Origin: Acidisphaera sp035272265
GTDB lineage: Bacteria > Pseudomonadota > Alphaproteobacteria > Acetobacterales > Acetobacteraceae
NCBI GenBank assembly: GCA_035272265.1
Contig: DATEQV010000366.1
Location: 1 to 8,307 of the forward strand
Length of the DNA: 8,307 nucleotides
Direction: 5' to 3'
The position numbers and the translations under genes are program-made. Shown here one piece after another: positions 1 to 5,712 of this stretch (positions within the stretch are counted from its first letter, which is position 1; the number at the start of each line of letters is the position of its first letter). The notes under the pieces were generated by a model. That model saw only the letters and a program-made list of their open reading frames with translations. It had not been told where the DNA came from and made no database searches.

Positions 1-476
1 TCTCCGCCCGCGGGCAGTTGCTCGACGTAACGTTGCGCGTAGATTTGCGTCTTCTGGCGCTCGGTAGGAGCCGGTAATGCTACCAACCGGAAAACGCGCG
101 GACTTACTCGCTCGAGTATGCGCTTGATGGTGCCGCCCTTGCCCGCCGCGTCCCGGCCTTCGAACAGGATGACCAGACGCTGGCCGGTCTGCTCGACCCA
201 GCGCTGCGCCTTCAGCAGCTCGCGCTGGAGTTCGAGCATGTGCGCCTCGTACGGCGCCGTGCGCATCGGGCTCTTGTAGGGATACTCGCCGGACTCGAAC
301 AAATGGCGGATCGCCGCCGGATCGTGCCGCATGGCGGCGAACGCATGCGCCGCCGATGCCGCATGCGAGGCCGACTCACCCGCCGTACCGCCATTGCGGC
401 CGAGCGGATCGGCGCCGGACGACCTGGCGTCGGGCCGGTTCTGCACCTCCGCGGCCGCGGCGGGCTCTCCGTCCAT
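1..476 (-). CDS. ppk2: Polyphosphate kinase 2 (PPK2), 3' end outside the window
   Basis: PPK2 enzymes move phosphate between polyphosphate and nucleoside di- or monophosphates in the cytoplasm. Only the first 158 residues are visible. After a low-complexity Ala/Gly-rich extension (residues 1-50) comes the family entry region with YPYKSP (about 65-70) and YEAHMLELQRELLKAQRWV (about 76-94). The Walker A segment FEGRDAAGKGG follows at about 105-115, then TIKRI and the conserved VALPAPTERQKTQ (about 132-144). The ATG at 474-476 is the first start in frame and lies 5 bases past the stop of the upstream HicA-like gene. No good Shine-Dalgarno sits at the right distance (a GGAGG is 19 bases away), so translational coupling is likely. 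The family call is firm; the PPK2 class and the nucleotide used cannot be told because the lid and C-terminal half are missing. The roughly 65-residue leader before the core is longer than I expect for compact members. Confidence 0.93.
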   Translation of the reverse strand, partial: MDGEPAAAAEVQNRPDARSSGADPLGRNGGTAGESASHAASAAHAFAAMRHDPAAIRHLFESGEYPYKSPMRTAPYEAHMLELQRELLKAQRWVEQTGQRLVILFEGRDAAGKGGTIKRILERVSPRVFRLVALPAPTERQKTQIYAQRYVEQLPAGG

Positions 477-481
477 CGGGG

Positions 482-763
482 TCAGGCGGCACCCGCCTCC
501 AGCGGGTAGTCGCGCGTCGGGTCGATGCCGCTCGCCTCGATGAACTTGCGCAGCGACGCGACGTCGTTCTTCGACAAGGCGTGACGGGTGTCGTGGAAGC
601 CGTGGGTGTGGCCGTTGAGCTTGACGACGATGCGGCCGTGGCCGCCATGCGTCACCTCGGCGCCGAGCGCCTCCAGCATCGAGAACGCGACGCGCGGGTC
701 GATGTTGCTGCTGATCGGATGCGCGAACAGGGCGTGAAGCGTGTTGCGCTGCTTGTGGTTCAT
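482..763 (-). CDS. HicA-like small protein (possible mRNA interferase fold)
   Basis: This encodes 93 residues beginning MNHKQRNTLHALF. The layout fits the HicA family: a short N-terminal helix, a variable turn, a GGHGR segment (about 40-44) where HicA proteins carry GSHH with the catalytic His, beta strands IVVKLNG (45-51), then LRKFIEASGI (71-80), matching the typical HicA C-terminal helix ending in GI. The candidate catalytic residue is His42. HicA toxins cleave mRNA and are normally paired with a HicB antitoxin, which is not seen here; the partner gene 5 bases downstream is PPK2. The start at 761-763 is chosen because GAGGGG lies about 9 bases upstream. An in-frame ATG at 815-817 (111 residues) has no ribosome site and falls inside a candidate promoter. 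The similarity is from memory of the family pattern, so it may be a HicA relative with another role. Confidence 0.72.
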   Translation of the reverse strand: MNHKQRNTLHALFAHPISSNIDPRVAFSMLEALGAEVTHGGHGRIVVKLNGHTHGFHDTRHALSKNDVASLRKFIEASGIDPTRDYPLEAGAA

Positions 764-806
764 CGGCCGGCCCCCCTCGAGACCAACCCGCAGTTGAGAT
801 GACGAG

Positions 807-833
807 GGTTTATCCATCGTTGATCCATGTCAA
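807..833 (-). promoter_or_regulatory. Candidate promoter for the HicA-like/PPK2 operon
   Basis: On the minus strand a perfect TTGACA lies at 833-828, with TAAACC 15 bases downstream (812-807) as a poor -10. At 17-base spacing the hexamer would be AACCCT, which is no better. It lies about 45 bases before the preferred HicA-like start. The -35 match is good and the -10 weak, so the call is tentative. Confidence 0.25.
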
Positions 834-877
834 TCAGACACCCGACGGTAAGGCGTACCGTTCGCCGACGGCCGAGC

Positions 878-883
878 TATGAT
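878..883 (+). promoter_or_regulatory. Candidate -10 element (TATGAT) of the membrane protein gene
   Basis: TATGAT matches the sigma-70 -10 consensus at 5 of 6 positions and lies about 38 bases before the preferred ATG at 921. No good -35 is found 16-18 bases upstream. An in-frame ATG at 879 overlaps this hexamer, which argues that 921 is the true start. Confidence 0.35.
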
Positions 884-920
884 CGCCGCCGCTGAAGAGC
901 GAGAGGGAAAGGCCACGCCG

Positions 921-1493
921 ATGGCAAACGAATCGCTGTATTCGGGCGCATCCAGCGCTCTGCGACGGTCGATCCGCCAGCACTGGGGCGTGTTCCTCGC
1001 AGAGGGGATCATCCTGGTCCTGCTGGGGATCGCGGCGATCGTGCTGCCGCCCCTCGGAGGTCTGGTCGCGACCGTCGTGCTCGGATGGATCTTCCTGATC
1101 GCGGGCGTGACCGGGCTCGTGTCCGTCTTCGCCTCCCGCGAGGCGCCGGGCTTCATCTGGGCATTGCTGTCGTCGCTGGCAGCCATCGCCGCGGGCGTGA
1201 TGCTGCTGTGGAATCCGCTCGCGGGCCTGGCCACGCTCACGTACGTGCTGATCGCGTTCTTCATCGCCGACGGCGTGCTGATCATCGTCCTGGCCCTGGA
1301 ACACCGTCGCGAGCTGACGGGACGGTGGGAGTGGATGCTGGTCAACGGCGTCATCGACCTGGTCCTCGCCGGCCTGATCATCTCGGGACTGCCGGGATCG
1401 CTGGTGTGGGCGCTCGGGCTGCTGGTCGGGATCGACCTCGTGTTCGGCGGGATGTCGCTGATCGCCATGGCGTTGGCCGCGCGCAACATCTAG
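921..1493 (+). CDS. HdeD/DUF308 family inner-membrane protein
   Basis: This is a 190-residue, very hydrophobic protein with six predicted membrane helices at about residues 22-42, 47-70, 78-97, 103-126, 137-157 and 160-186. It has a short polar N-terminus ending in RRSIRQHWG and a charged loop EHRRELTGRWEW (127-138). Three repeated two-helix units, the VFLAEGIILVLLGIAAIVLP opening and a late GIDLVFGGMSLI segment fit the HdeD family. Escherichia coli HdeD is linked to acid resistance; most other members have no known function. The start at 921 is preferred over an in-frame ATG at 879 because GAGAGGGAAAGG lies about 8 bases upstream and the earlier ATG falls in a likely -10 box. The gene diverges from the HicA-like/PPK2 operon. 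Its TAG stop shares CTAG with the stop of the convergent gene, leaving no room for a terminator between them. Confidence 0.9.
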   Translation: MANESLYSGASSALRRSIRQHWGVFLAEGIILVLLGIAAIVLPPLGGLVATVVLGWIFLIAGVTGLVSVFASREAPGFIWALLSSLAAIAAGVMLLWNPLAGLATLTYVLIAFFIADGVLIIVLALEHRRELTGRWEWMLVNGVIDLVLAGLIISGLPGSLVWALGLLVGIDLVFGGMSLIAMALAARNI

Positions 1494-3040
1494 ACCGCCA
1501 GCTCGATCACGAACGGGCCGGGACGCGCGAACGACGCCGCCATCAGGTCGGCGAGCTGTTCGCACGTCTCGGCGCGGGCCGCCTCCACGCCCATGCCGTT
1601 GGCGATGCGCACGAAGTCGAGATCGGGGTTGCCGAGGTCGAGCATGTCCAGCGCCGTGCGCCCGGGATTGGCGCCGACGGCGGCCAGCTCGCCGAGCAGG
1701 ATCGCGTATTTGCGGTTCGACAGGATCACCGTCGTCACGTCCAGCCGCTCGCGGGCCTGGGTCCAGAACGCCGAGATGCTGTACATCGCCGACCCGTCGG
1801 CCTGCATGTTGATCACCCGCCGCCCCGGCGCGCCGAGCGCCGCACCGACGGCCATCGGCAGGCCGCCGCCGATCGCACCGCCCGTCAGTCCGAGCCAGTC
1901 GTGCGGCGGGGCGGCGATCGTGTTGGCGAAGAAGCCGCGGCCGAAGCTGATGCTCTCGTCCACCACGATCGCGTTGTCCGGCATCGTCGCGGCGAGCGTG
2001 CGGGCGACCGCTTCGGGCACCGGACGCCCGGTGGCGCGCTCTGGACGCGGTCCGGGATCGGGGGCCGCCAGCTTCGGCGCGCCGAGCGTGTCGGCCAGCC
2101 GCGCGAGGGCGTCGGCCGCGTCCTCGTCGGGGCGTGCGAGCACGGTGACCTCGGCGTCCTCGGGCACCAGCCAGCCGGGCTTGCCGGGATAGGCGAAGAA
2201 CGCCATCGGACGGCGGCCCCCAGCCAGCACCACGTGCTTCACGCCGGCGGTCGCGGCGAGCGCGACGTCGACGGGATACGGCATGCGCTCCACCGGCACC
2301 CGGCCGCGGCCCCGCGCGATCCTGGCGTTGGACATCTGCGCGATCAGCCTGGCACCGGTCGCCTGGGCGATCCGGTGCGCGTTGGCCAGCGCCGCCTCGC
2401 CGAGTGCGGTGCCGCCGAGCACGATCAGCACTGTCTCGCCGCGAGAGGCCGCCCGGCGGAGTGCCGTCGCGGCGGTGTCCACGGCGAACGGGGTGGCGGA
2501 GACGGGCTGTGGCACCGGGAGCGGATAGGCGACCTCGCCGGCCTCGTCCCAGGCGGTGTCGGCGGGCAGGACCAGCGTGGCGATCTGGCCGGGGGGCGTG
2601 CGGGCCGACTGGACCGCGACGGCCGCGTCGCGTCCCACCGTCGCCGCCGACGTGGCCGTGCGGACCCAGGCGGAGACGCCGCGGGCCCAGCCCTCGGTGT
2701 CGGAGGTCAGCGGGGGATCGAGCAGGCGGTGGTACGTCGCCTGATCGCCGACGATGTTGACGATGCCGCTCTGCGAACGCCTTGCGTTGTGCAGGTTGGC
2801 CAGCCCGTTCGCGAGGCCCGGGCCGCAGTGCAGCAAGGTCGCCGCCGGCACGCCCGCCATCCGCCAGTAGGCGTCGGCCGCGCCGGTCACCACGGTCTCC
2901 GCCAGACCCAGCACGCACCGCATGCCCGGTATGCGGTCGAGTGCCGCGACGAAGTGCATCTCGCTGGTGCCGGGATTGGCGAAGCAGGTCGTCACCCCGC
3001 TTTTCAGCAGCGTGTGCACAAGGCTTTCAGCACCGTTCAT
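1490..3040 (-). CDS. Thiamine-diphosphate enzyme, acetolactate synthase large-subunit-like
   Basis: The 516-residue product has the three domains of the superfamily: PYR (about 1-165), central (about 185-320) and PP (about 350-516). Visible marks are ANPGTSE (21-27); the cofactor-activating Glu48 in GLAETVVTGAADAY; GPGLANGLANLHNARR (73-88); GLTGGAIGGGLPMAVGAALG before the PP motif; and ADG at 414-416 with Asn442 as the diphosphate/metal site. Family members decarboxylate or condense 2-oxo acids such as pyruvate or benzoylformate. At 516 residues it is shorter than true IlvB/IlvI proteins and no small-subunit gene is nearby, so biosynthetic acetolactate synthase is unlikely although databases often use that name. 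The PP motif reads ADG rather than the usual GDG. The ATG at 3040 is chosen over one at 3100: GGGGG lies about 8 bases upstream, and a candidate promoter lies between the two. The substrate is unknown. Confidence 0.9.
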   Translation of the reverse strand: MNGAESLVHTLLKSGVTTCFANPGTSEMHFVAALDRIPGMRCVLGLAETVVTGAADAYWRMAGVPAATLLHCGPGLANGLANLHNARRSQSGIVNIVGDQATYHRLLDPPLTSDTEGWARGVSAWVRTATSAATVGRDAAVAVQSARTPPGQIATLVLPADTAWDEAGEVAYPLPVPQPVSATPFAVDTAATALRRAASRGETVLIVLGGTALGEAALANAHRIAQATGARLIAQMSNARIARGRGRVPVERMPYPVDVALAATAGVKHVVLAGGRRPMAFFAYPGKPGWLVPEDAEVTVLARPDEDAADALARLADTLGAPKLAAPDPGPRPERATGRPVPEAVARTLAATMPDNAIVVDESISFGRGFFANTIAAPPHDWLGLTGGAIGGGLPMAVGAALGAPGRRVINMQADGSAMYSISAFWTQARERLDVTTVILSNRKYAILLGELAAVGANPGRTALDMLDLGNPDLDFVRIANGMGVEAARAETCEQLADLMAASFARPGPFVIELAV

Positions 3041-3068
3041 CCGACGCCCCCGGGTTGACCTGGGTGCG

Positions 3069-3097
3069 ATCGTGCGCGACGGCTCGCCGCTTGCCAA
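3069..3097 (-). promoter_or_regulatory. Candidate promoter for the thiamine-diphosphate enzyme gene
   Basis: On the minus strand TTGGCA (3097-3092, 5 of 6 to consensus) is followed after 17 bases by CACGAT (3074-3069, 3 of 6), about 29 bases before the start codon at 3040. The 72-base gap to the divergent dehydrogenase must hold both promoters. On the plus strand only TTGACC (3055-3060) is visible, with no good -10. Confidence 0.35.
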
Positions 3098-3112
3098 CAC
3101 AGACGGTGCCGC

Positions 3113-4117
3113 ATGACGACCGTGCTCTATCCGCTGCGGATGTATCCGGACGAAACCGCCGAGCGGCGCATCTTCGGCGAGGGCGTCGACATCCGCGTCC
3201 GCAACGCGGCGTCGCTGGCCGAGCTATCCGAGGACGACTGTGCCGCGACCGACGGGCTGATGATCTTCCGCCAGTTCGTCAGCGCGCAGGACATCGCCCG
3301 CTTTCCCCGGCTGCGCGCCATCGTGCGGATGGGCGTGGGCTACGACCGCATCGACCGCGCCGCCGCCGCCTCTCGCGGAATTCTCGTCTGCAACGTTCCG
3401 GATTACGGCACCACCGAGGTCGCCGACCACGCGATCGCGCTGGCGCTGGCGCTGCGCCGGGGGCTGCTGCTGCACCATGAGGCGCAGCGGCACGACAAGC
3501 CCGCGGCGTGGCTGCCGATCGAGGATCCGTTGGTGCGCCGGTTCGACGTGCAGACCTTCGGCGTGGTCGGCCTCGGCCGCATCGGCACCGCCGCGGCATT
3601 GCGCGCCAAGGGGCTTGGCTTCCGGGTGGTGTTCTACGACCCGTACCGGCCGAACGGCACCGAGCTGGCGCTCGGCATCGCGCGTGCCGGCACGCTCGAC
3701 GACCTGCTGCGGCAGTCCGACGTGCTGTCGCTGCACACGCCGCTCACGCGCGAGACCCGCGGCATGATTGGTGCGAAGGAGCTGGCCTTGCTGCCCGCCG
3801 GCGCCGTGGTGGTCAACACGGCGCGGGGCCCGATCCTCGATCTCGACGCGCTCGCCGACGGCGTTCGTGCCGGGCGCATCGCCGGCGCGGGGCTGGACGT
3901 CGTGCCGGTCGAGCCGCCGGCGGAACCGTTGCCCGAGATCATGCGTGCGTACCGGGCGCGCGAGGCGTGGCTGGAGGGGCGCATCATCATCACGCCGCAC
4001 TCCGCGTATTTCACGCCCGAGGCGGATGTCGACATCCGCACCAAGTCGGCCGAGACGATGCGCGCCGCATTGCTGACCAACCGGCCGCAGAACGTCATCG
4101 CGCCGACCGACGAGTAG
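3113..4117 (+). CDS. D-isomer-specific 2-hydroxyacid dehydrogenase, CtBP-like
   Basis: The 334-residue product is full length for an NAD-dependent D-2-hydroxyacid dehydrogenase, which interconverts 2-oxo and D-2-hydroxy acids in the cytoplasm. The N-terminal part of the split substrate domain carries VRMGVGYDRID (71-81) and CNVPDYGTTEVADHAIAL (93-110). The Rossmann motif GLGRIG is at 153-158, with acidic Asp176 closing the fold and suggesting NAD over NADP. The catalytic triad is complete: Arg238 in NTARGP, Glu267 in VPVEPP and His296 in TPHSAYFT. The DYGTTEVADHA stretch and the long DVVPVEPPAEPLPE loop resemble the bacterial C-terminal-binding-protein-like branch rather than 3-phosphoglycerate dehydrogenase. 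There is no C-terminal ACT domain. The ribosome site before the ATG is weak. It is divergent from the thiamine-diphosphate enzyme gene, suggesting shared regulation. The substrate is not known. Confidence 0.93.
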   Translation: MTTVLYPLRMYPDETAERRIFGEGVDIRVRNAASLAELSEDDCAATDGLMIFRQFVSAQDIARFPRLRAIVRMGVGYDRIDRAAAASRGILVCNVPDYGTTEVADHAIALALALRRGLLLHHEAQRHDKPAAWLPIEDPLVRRFDVQTFGVVGLGRIGTAAALRAKGLGFRVVFYDPYRPNGTELALGIARAGTLDDLLRQSDVLSLHTPLTRETRGMIGAKELALLPAGAVVVNTARGPILDLDALADGVRAGRIAGAGLDVVPVEPPAEPLPEIMRAYRAREAWLEGRIIITPHSAYFTPEADVDIRTKSAETMRAALLTNRPQNVIAPTDE

Positions 4118-5437
4118 CGCGGCGGGGGCCGGAGGGATCGGCGACCGTGCGGCGCCGATTTTTGGGCCGGTGTGTCGCACACCGGGCGGGATCGTGGGCG
4201 AGATGCGCGCGGGTGGCGCGGTGTCCCGTGGTGCTGGGGCGGGCGGCCCGGCCGGCGGTTCGGGCGGCTCGGTCGCTTTTGTTTCGTCATCGCGAGCCGC
4301 CTCTTGGCGGCGTGGCGATCCAGGGCCGCGCGGCAGGCGTTTGTCACGCGGCCCTGGATTGCCACGGCGCTCCGCGCCTCGCAATGACGTGGGAGTGGTT
4401 GCGTCCGCAACCTTGTCGTCCGGAATCGGAGCGCTGTCCGCCGCTGGATCAACGACGTCAGGATGGCGGAATGCGCGCTGCGCGCTTTTCCGCCCTACGA
4501 CGTCGCGTTCGCGCGCCAGTTCGCGGTCGCGCGCGCGGGCGCGGCTGCGCTGGGACATGCGCTGCAGCGTGTGCGTGTGCGCGCGGACGAGCCTGGCCTC
4601 GGCGGCGCGGCGCTCGACGATGAACCAGGGGCCGGGGTCGGCGGCGCGGCGGTCGCGCCAGCGCTTCCAGCCGAGCGTGATCCAGATCACCGGCGGCGGC
4701 CCCGGCCTGGGGGTGCGGGCGGCGCGCTGGCGGCGGCGCGCGTCGGCCCATTCGCGGCGCTCGGCGAGCAGGCGGATCGAGGCGCGCGTCGCGAGGCGGT
4801 GCAGGCGGACTTCGGCCTGCCAGTCGCCCTGGTTGGCGCGGTGATAGAGGGCGCGGGTTTCGGTGCAGTGCGCGCAGCGGTGGCGCGTGGTGGGGTAGCG
4901 CGACGCCTCGAGGTCGCACCAGGACTCCATGCTGCGATGGCCCGACGGCTTGCGGAACAGGCGCTGGGGCTTGGGCCGGCGCTCGCAGAAGGCGTCCTGG
5001 ATGATCTCGACGCGGAAGGCGCGCTCGCGCATGCCGACGGCGATCTCGGGGTCGGGCTCGGGTTCGGGCGTGGCGCGGACGCGGGTGCCGCGCGCGTAGG
5101 GAACCGCGTGGGCGAGGCTGCGGTAGAGACGCGCCAGACCGGCCGGGAGCCAGCGCAGCAGGCGCCCATGCTCCGTGTGGCCGGGGGGCCTGTTCGCGGT
5201 GGCGCGCGCGCGCCGCGTGGGTTCCGGTTCGGGTTCCGGTTCGGGTGGGGGGTCCGGCTCGGGCCGGGCTGGGGCGGGCTCCGGGTGGGCGAGCCGCCAG
5301 CGCCGGAGCTTTTCGAGGTTGTGGGCGCAGACCATTTCCATGACCGTGCGGACCCGGCGCGGTTCTCCCGCCCCGTGGGCGCGGCCGGAGCCGGCGGGGT
5401 CGGAGGCGTCGTCCGGCGGAGAAGCACCGTCGGTCAT
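3224..5437 (-). CDS. Unrecognised Arg-rich protein with Pro-Glu linker; 3' end uncertain
   Basis: The frame from the ATG at 5437 has strong GC-rich third positions and a mixed, credible composition to about residue 312. I do not recognise the family. It opens with a short disordered part, then MEMVCAHNLEKLRRWRLAHP (33-52), a Pro-Glu repeat linker (about 53-73) and GRLLRWLPAGLARLYRSL (91-108). A central basic part has FRVEIIQDAFCERRPKP (141-157), Trp173-Cys174 and RHRCAHC (185-191); Cys151, Cys174, Cys188 and Cys191 could bind a metal. Arg-rich helices follow (about 209-312). From about residue 313 the frame reads through the REP copy, then at about 350-384 through the 105-base palindrome. It meets no stop until 3224, deep in the antisense strand of the dehydrogenase. 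The biologically meaningful part is probably about 4500-5437. The dehydrogenase is the better-supported gene where they overlap. An alternative start is the ATG at 5344. Confidence 0.5.
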   Translation of the reverse strand: MTDGASPPDDASDPAGSGRAHGAGEPRRVRTVMEMVCAHNLEKLRRWRLAHPEPAPARPEPDPPPEPEPEPEPTRRARATANRPPGHTEHGRLLRWLPAGLARLYRSLAHAVPYARGTRVRATPEPEPDPEIAVGMRERAFRVEIIQDAFCERRPKPQRLFRKPSGHRSMESWCDLEASRYPTTRHRCAHCTETRALYHRANQGDWQAEVRLHRLATRASIRLLAERREWADARRRQRAARTPRPGPPPVIWITLGWKRWRDRRAADPGPWFIVERRAAEARLVRAHTHTLQRMSQRSRARARDRELARERDVVGRKSAQRAFRHPDVVDPAADSAPIPDDKVADATTPTSLRGAERRGNPGPRDKRLPRGPGSPRRQEAARDDETKATEPPEPPAGPPAPAPRDTAPPARISPTIPPGVRHTGPKIGAARSPIPPAPAALLVGRRDDVLRPVGQQCGAHRLGRLGADVDIRLGREIRGVRRDDDAPLQPRLARPVRTHDLGQRFRRRLDRHDVQPRAGDAPGTNAVGERVEIEDRAPRRVDHHGAGGQQGQLLRTNHAAGLARERRVQRQHVGLPQQVVERAGTRDAERQLGAVRPVRVVEHHPEAKPLGAQCRGGADAAEADHAEGLHVEPAHQRILDRQPRRGLVVPLRLMVQQQPPAQRQRQRDRVVGDLGGAVIRNVADENSARGGGGAVDAVVAHAHPHDGAQPGKAGDVLRADELAEDHQPVGRGTVVLG
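4167..4185. repeat. Short hairpin downstream of the dehydrogenase
   Basis: CCGGTGTG, loop TCG, then CACACCGG makes a perfect 8-base-pair stem 50 bases after the dehydrogenase stop. A run of five T lies before the stem on the plus strand, so it is not a canonical intrinsic terminator in either direction. It could still mark the transcript end. Confidence 0.35.
4285..4389. repeat. 105-base near-perfect palindromic element with nested hairpins
   Basis: The left arm (4285-4330) begins CGTCATCGCGAG and ends ATCCAGGGCCGCG. The right arm (4347-4389) is its reverse complement apart from two transitions, which would leave G-U pairs in RNA, and a divergent middle. The 16-base loop is 4331-4346. Each arm holds its own small hairpin: GCCGCC-TCTT-GGCGGC on the left and GGCGC-TCC-GCGCC on the right. 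The whole could therefore fold into a cruciform or branched RNA. The core, read as CGTCATTGCGAGGCGC and GCAATCCAGGGCC, resembles interspersed palindromes seen in many alphaproteobacterial genomes. It probably spread as a non-autonomous repeat. Confidence 0.85.
4465..4494. repeat. REP-type palindrome, copy 1
   Basis: The element opens GGCGGAAT and closes TTTTCCGCC, with a GCGCGC-rich centre, forming an imperfect stem-loop. It agrees with the copy at 7565-7594 at 26 of 30 positions in the same orientation. An 8-base direct repeat ACGACGTC flanks it (4452-4459 and 4497-4504) and may be a target duplication. GACGTC is itself palindromic, so it could instead be an outer stem. It resembles the GTAGGGCGGA...TCCGCC repeats common in proteobacteria. 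Confidence 0.75.
5219..5245. repeat. 12-base tandem repeat inside the Pro-Glu linker
   Basis: The plus strand carries GGGTTCCGGTTC twice in tandem (5219-5230 and 5231-5242), then GGG. On the minus strand this encodes alternating Glu and Pro. Such a unit is prone to expansion and contraction, so linker length may vary between strains. Confidence 0.7.
5261..5278 (+). other. G-quadruplex motif
   Basis: Four G-runs with loops of 2, 2 and 1 bases (GGG-CC-GGG-CT-GGGG-C-GGG) meet the usual G-quadruplex pattern on the plus strand, which is the template strand of the minus-strand gene. In such GC-rich DNA it may be only a by-product of Pro/Gly-type codons. Confidence 0.5.
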
Positions 5438-5444
5438 GCCACGA

Positions 5445-5473
5445 CAGGTAGCGCGCGGCGGCGGCGTTGTCAA
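5445..5473 (-). promoter_or_regulatory. Candidate promoter of the unrecognised minus-strand gene
   Basis: A perfect TTGACA (5473-5468) is followed after exactly 17 bases by TACCTG (5450-5445), a weak -10. Transcription would begin at or within a base or two of the ATG at 5437, and no Shine-Dalgarno precedes that ATG. This fits a leaderless message. It also supports 5437 as the start and rules against the longer frame from 5617. Confidence 0.4.
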
Positions 5474-5481
5474 GACTGAAG

Positions 5482-5496
5482 TCCTAGGAATTTCAG
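5482..5496. promoter_or_regulatory. TCCTAGG...TTTCAG motif, copy 1
   Basis: TCCTAGGAATTTCAG lies in the 275-base gap between the divergent genes that start at 5437 and 5713. A close relative occurs at 6060-6075. It contains the six-base palindrome CCTAGG, and CTGAA just upstream pairs with TTCAG at its end. It could be an operator; nothing shows which protein binds. The rest of this gap holds a TTGACC (5548-5553) without a clear -10. Confidence 0.3.
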
Positions 5497-5596
5497 CCCC
5501 GAAAGCAGAACGCAGCGAGCGCCCGCACCCTGCGCCGGAACCTGTCTTTGACCCGCATCGCCTCTGAAATACTTCAGGCCTCGCGCATCCGGCGCC

Positions 5597-5620
5597 GTTG
5601 TGAGTGTGCAGGCTCACAGC
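5597..5620. repeat. Inverted repeat upstream of the small secreted-peptide gene
   Basis: TGTGAG (5599-5604) pairs with CTCACA (5613-5618) over an 8-base loop, extended by a G-U and a G-C pair. It lies about 93 bases before the ATG at 5713 and is followed by AAAAGAAAG. It could be an operator or a leader hairpin. Confidence 0.3.
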
Positions 5621-5712
5621 AAAAGAAAGCGATGCGCCGCACTCTCCGGTCGTCGGCGAACGGCAAGGGGATGGGCCCCGCGCACCCGCCGAACCAAGTT
5701 CGGAGACTTCGC

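Noticed and set aside
834..2918. Long minus-strand open frame of about 694 codons, opposite the membrane protein and out of frame with the thiamine-diphosphate enzyme.
   Set aside because: The product is Arg/Gly-rich with no recognisable domain; it is a by-product of the GC-rich real genes it overlaps.
1085..3058. Long plus-strand open frame of about 657 codons.
   Set aside because: It overlaps the membrane protein gene and is antisense to the thiamine-diphosphate enzyme; its composition is Arg/Gly-rich with no motifs.
4463..5479. Plus-strand open frame of 338 codons opposite the unrecognised Arg-rich gene.
   Set aside because: Ala/Gly/Arg-rich shadow that starts inside a REP element; third-position GC and the amino-acid mix favour the minus strand.
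5537..5561. GGAAC upstream of the small secreted-peptide gene as a possible EcfG-type stress promoter.
   Set aside because: No CGTT lies 16-17 bases downstream, so the second half of the motif is missing.
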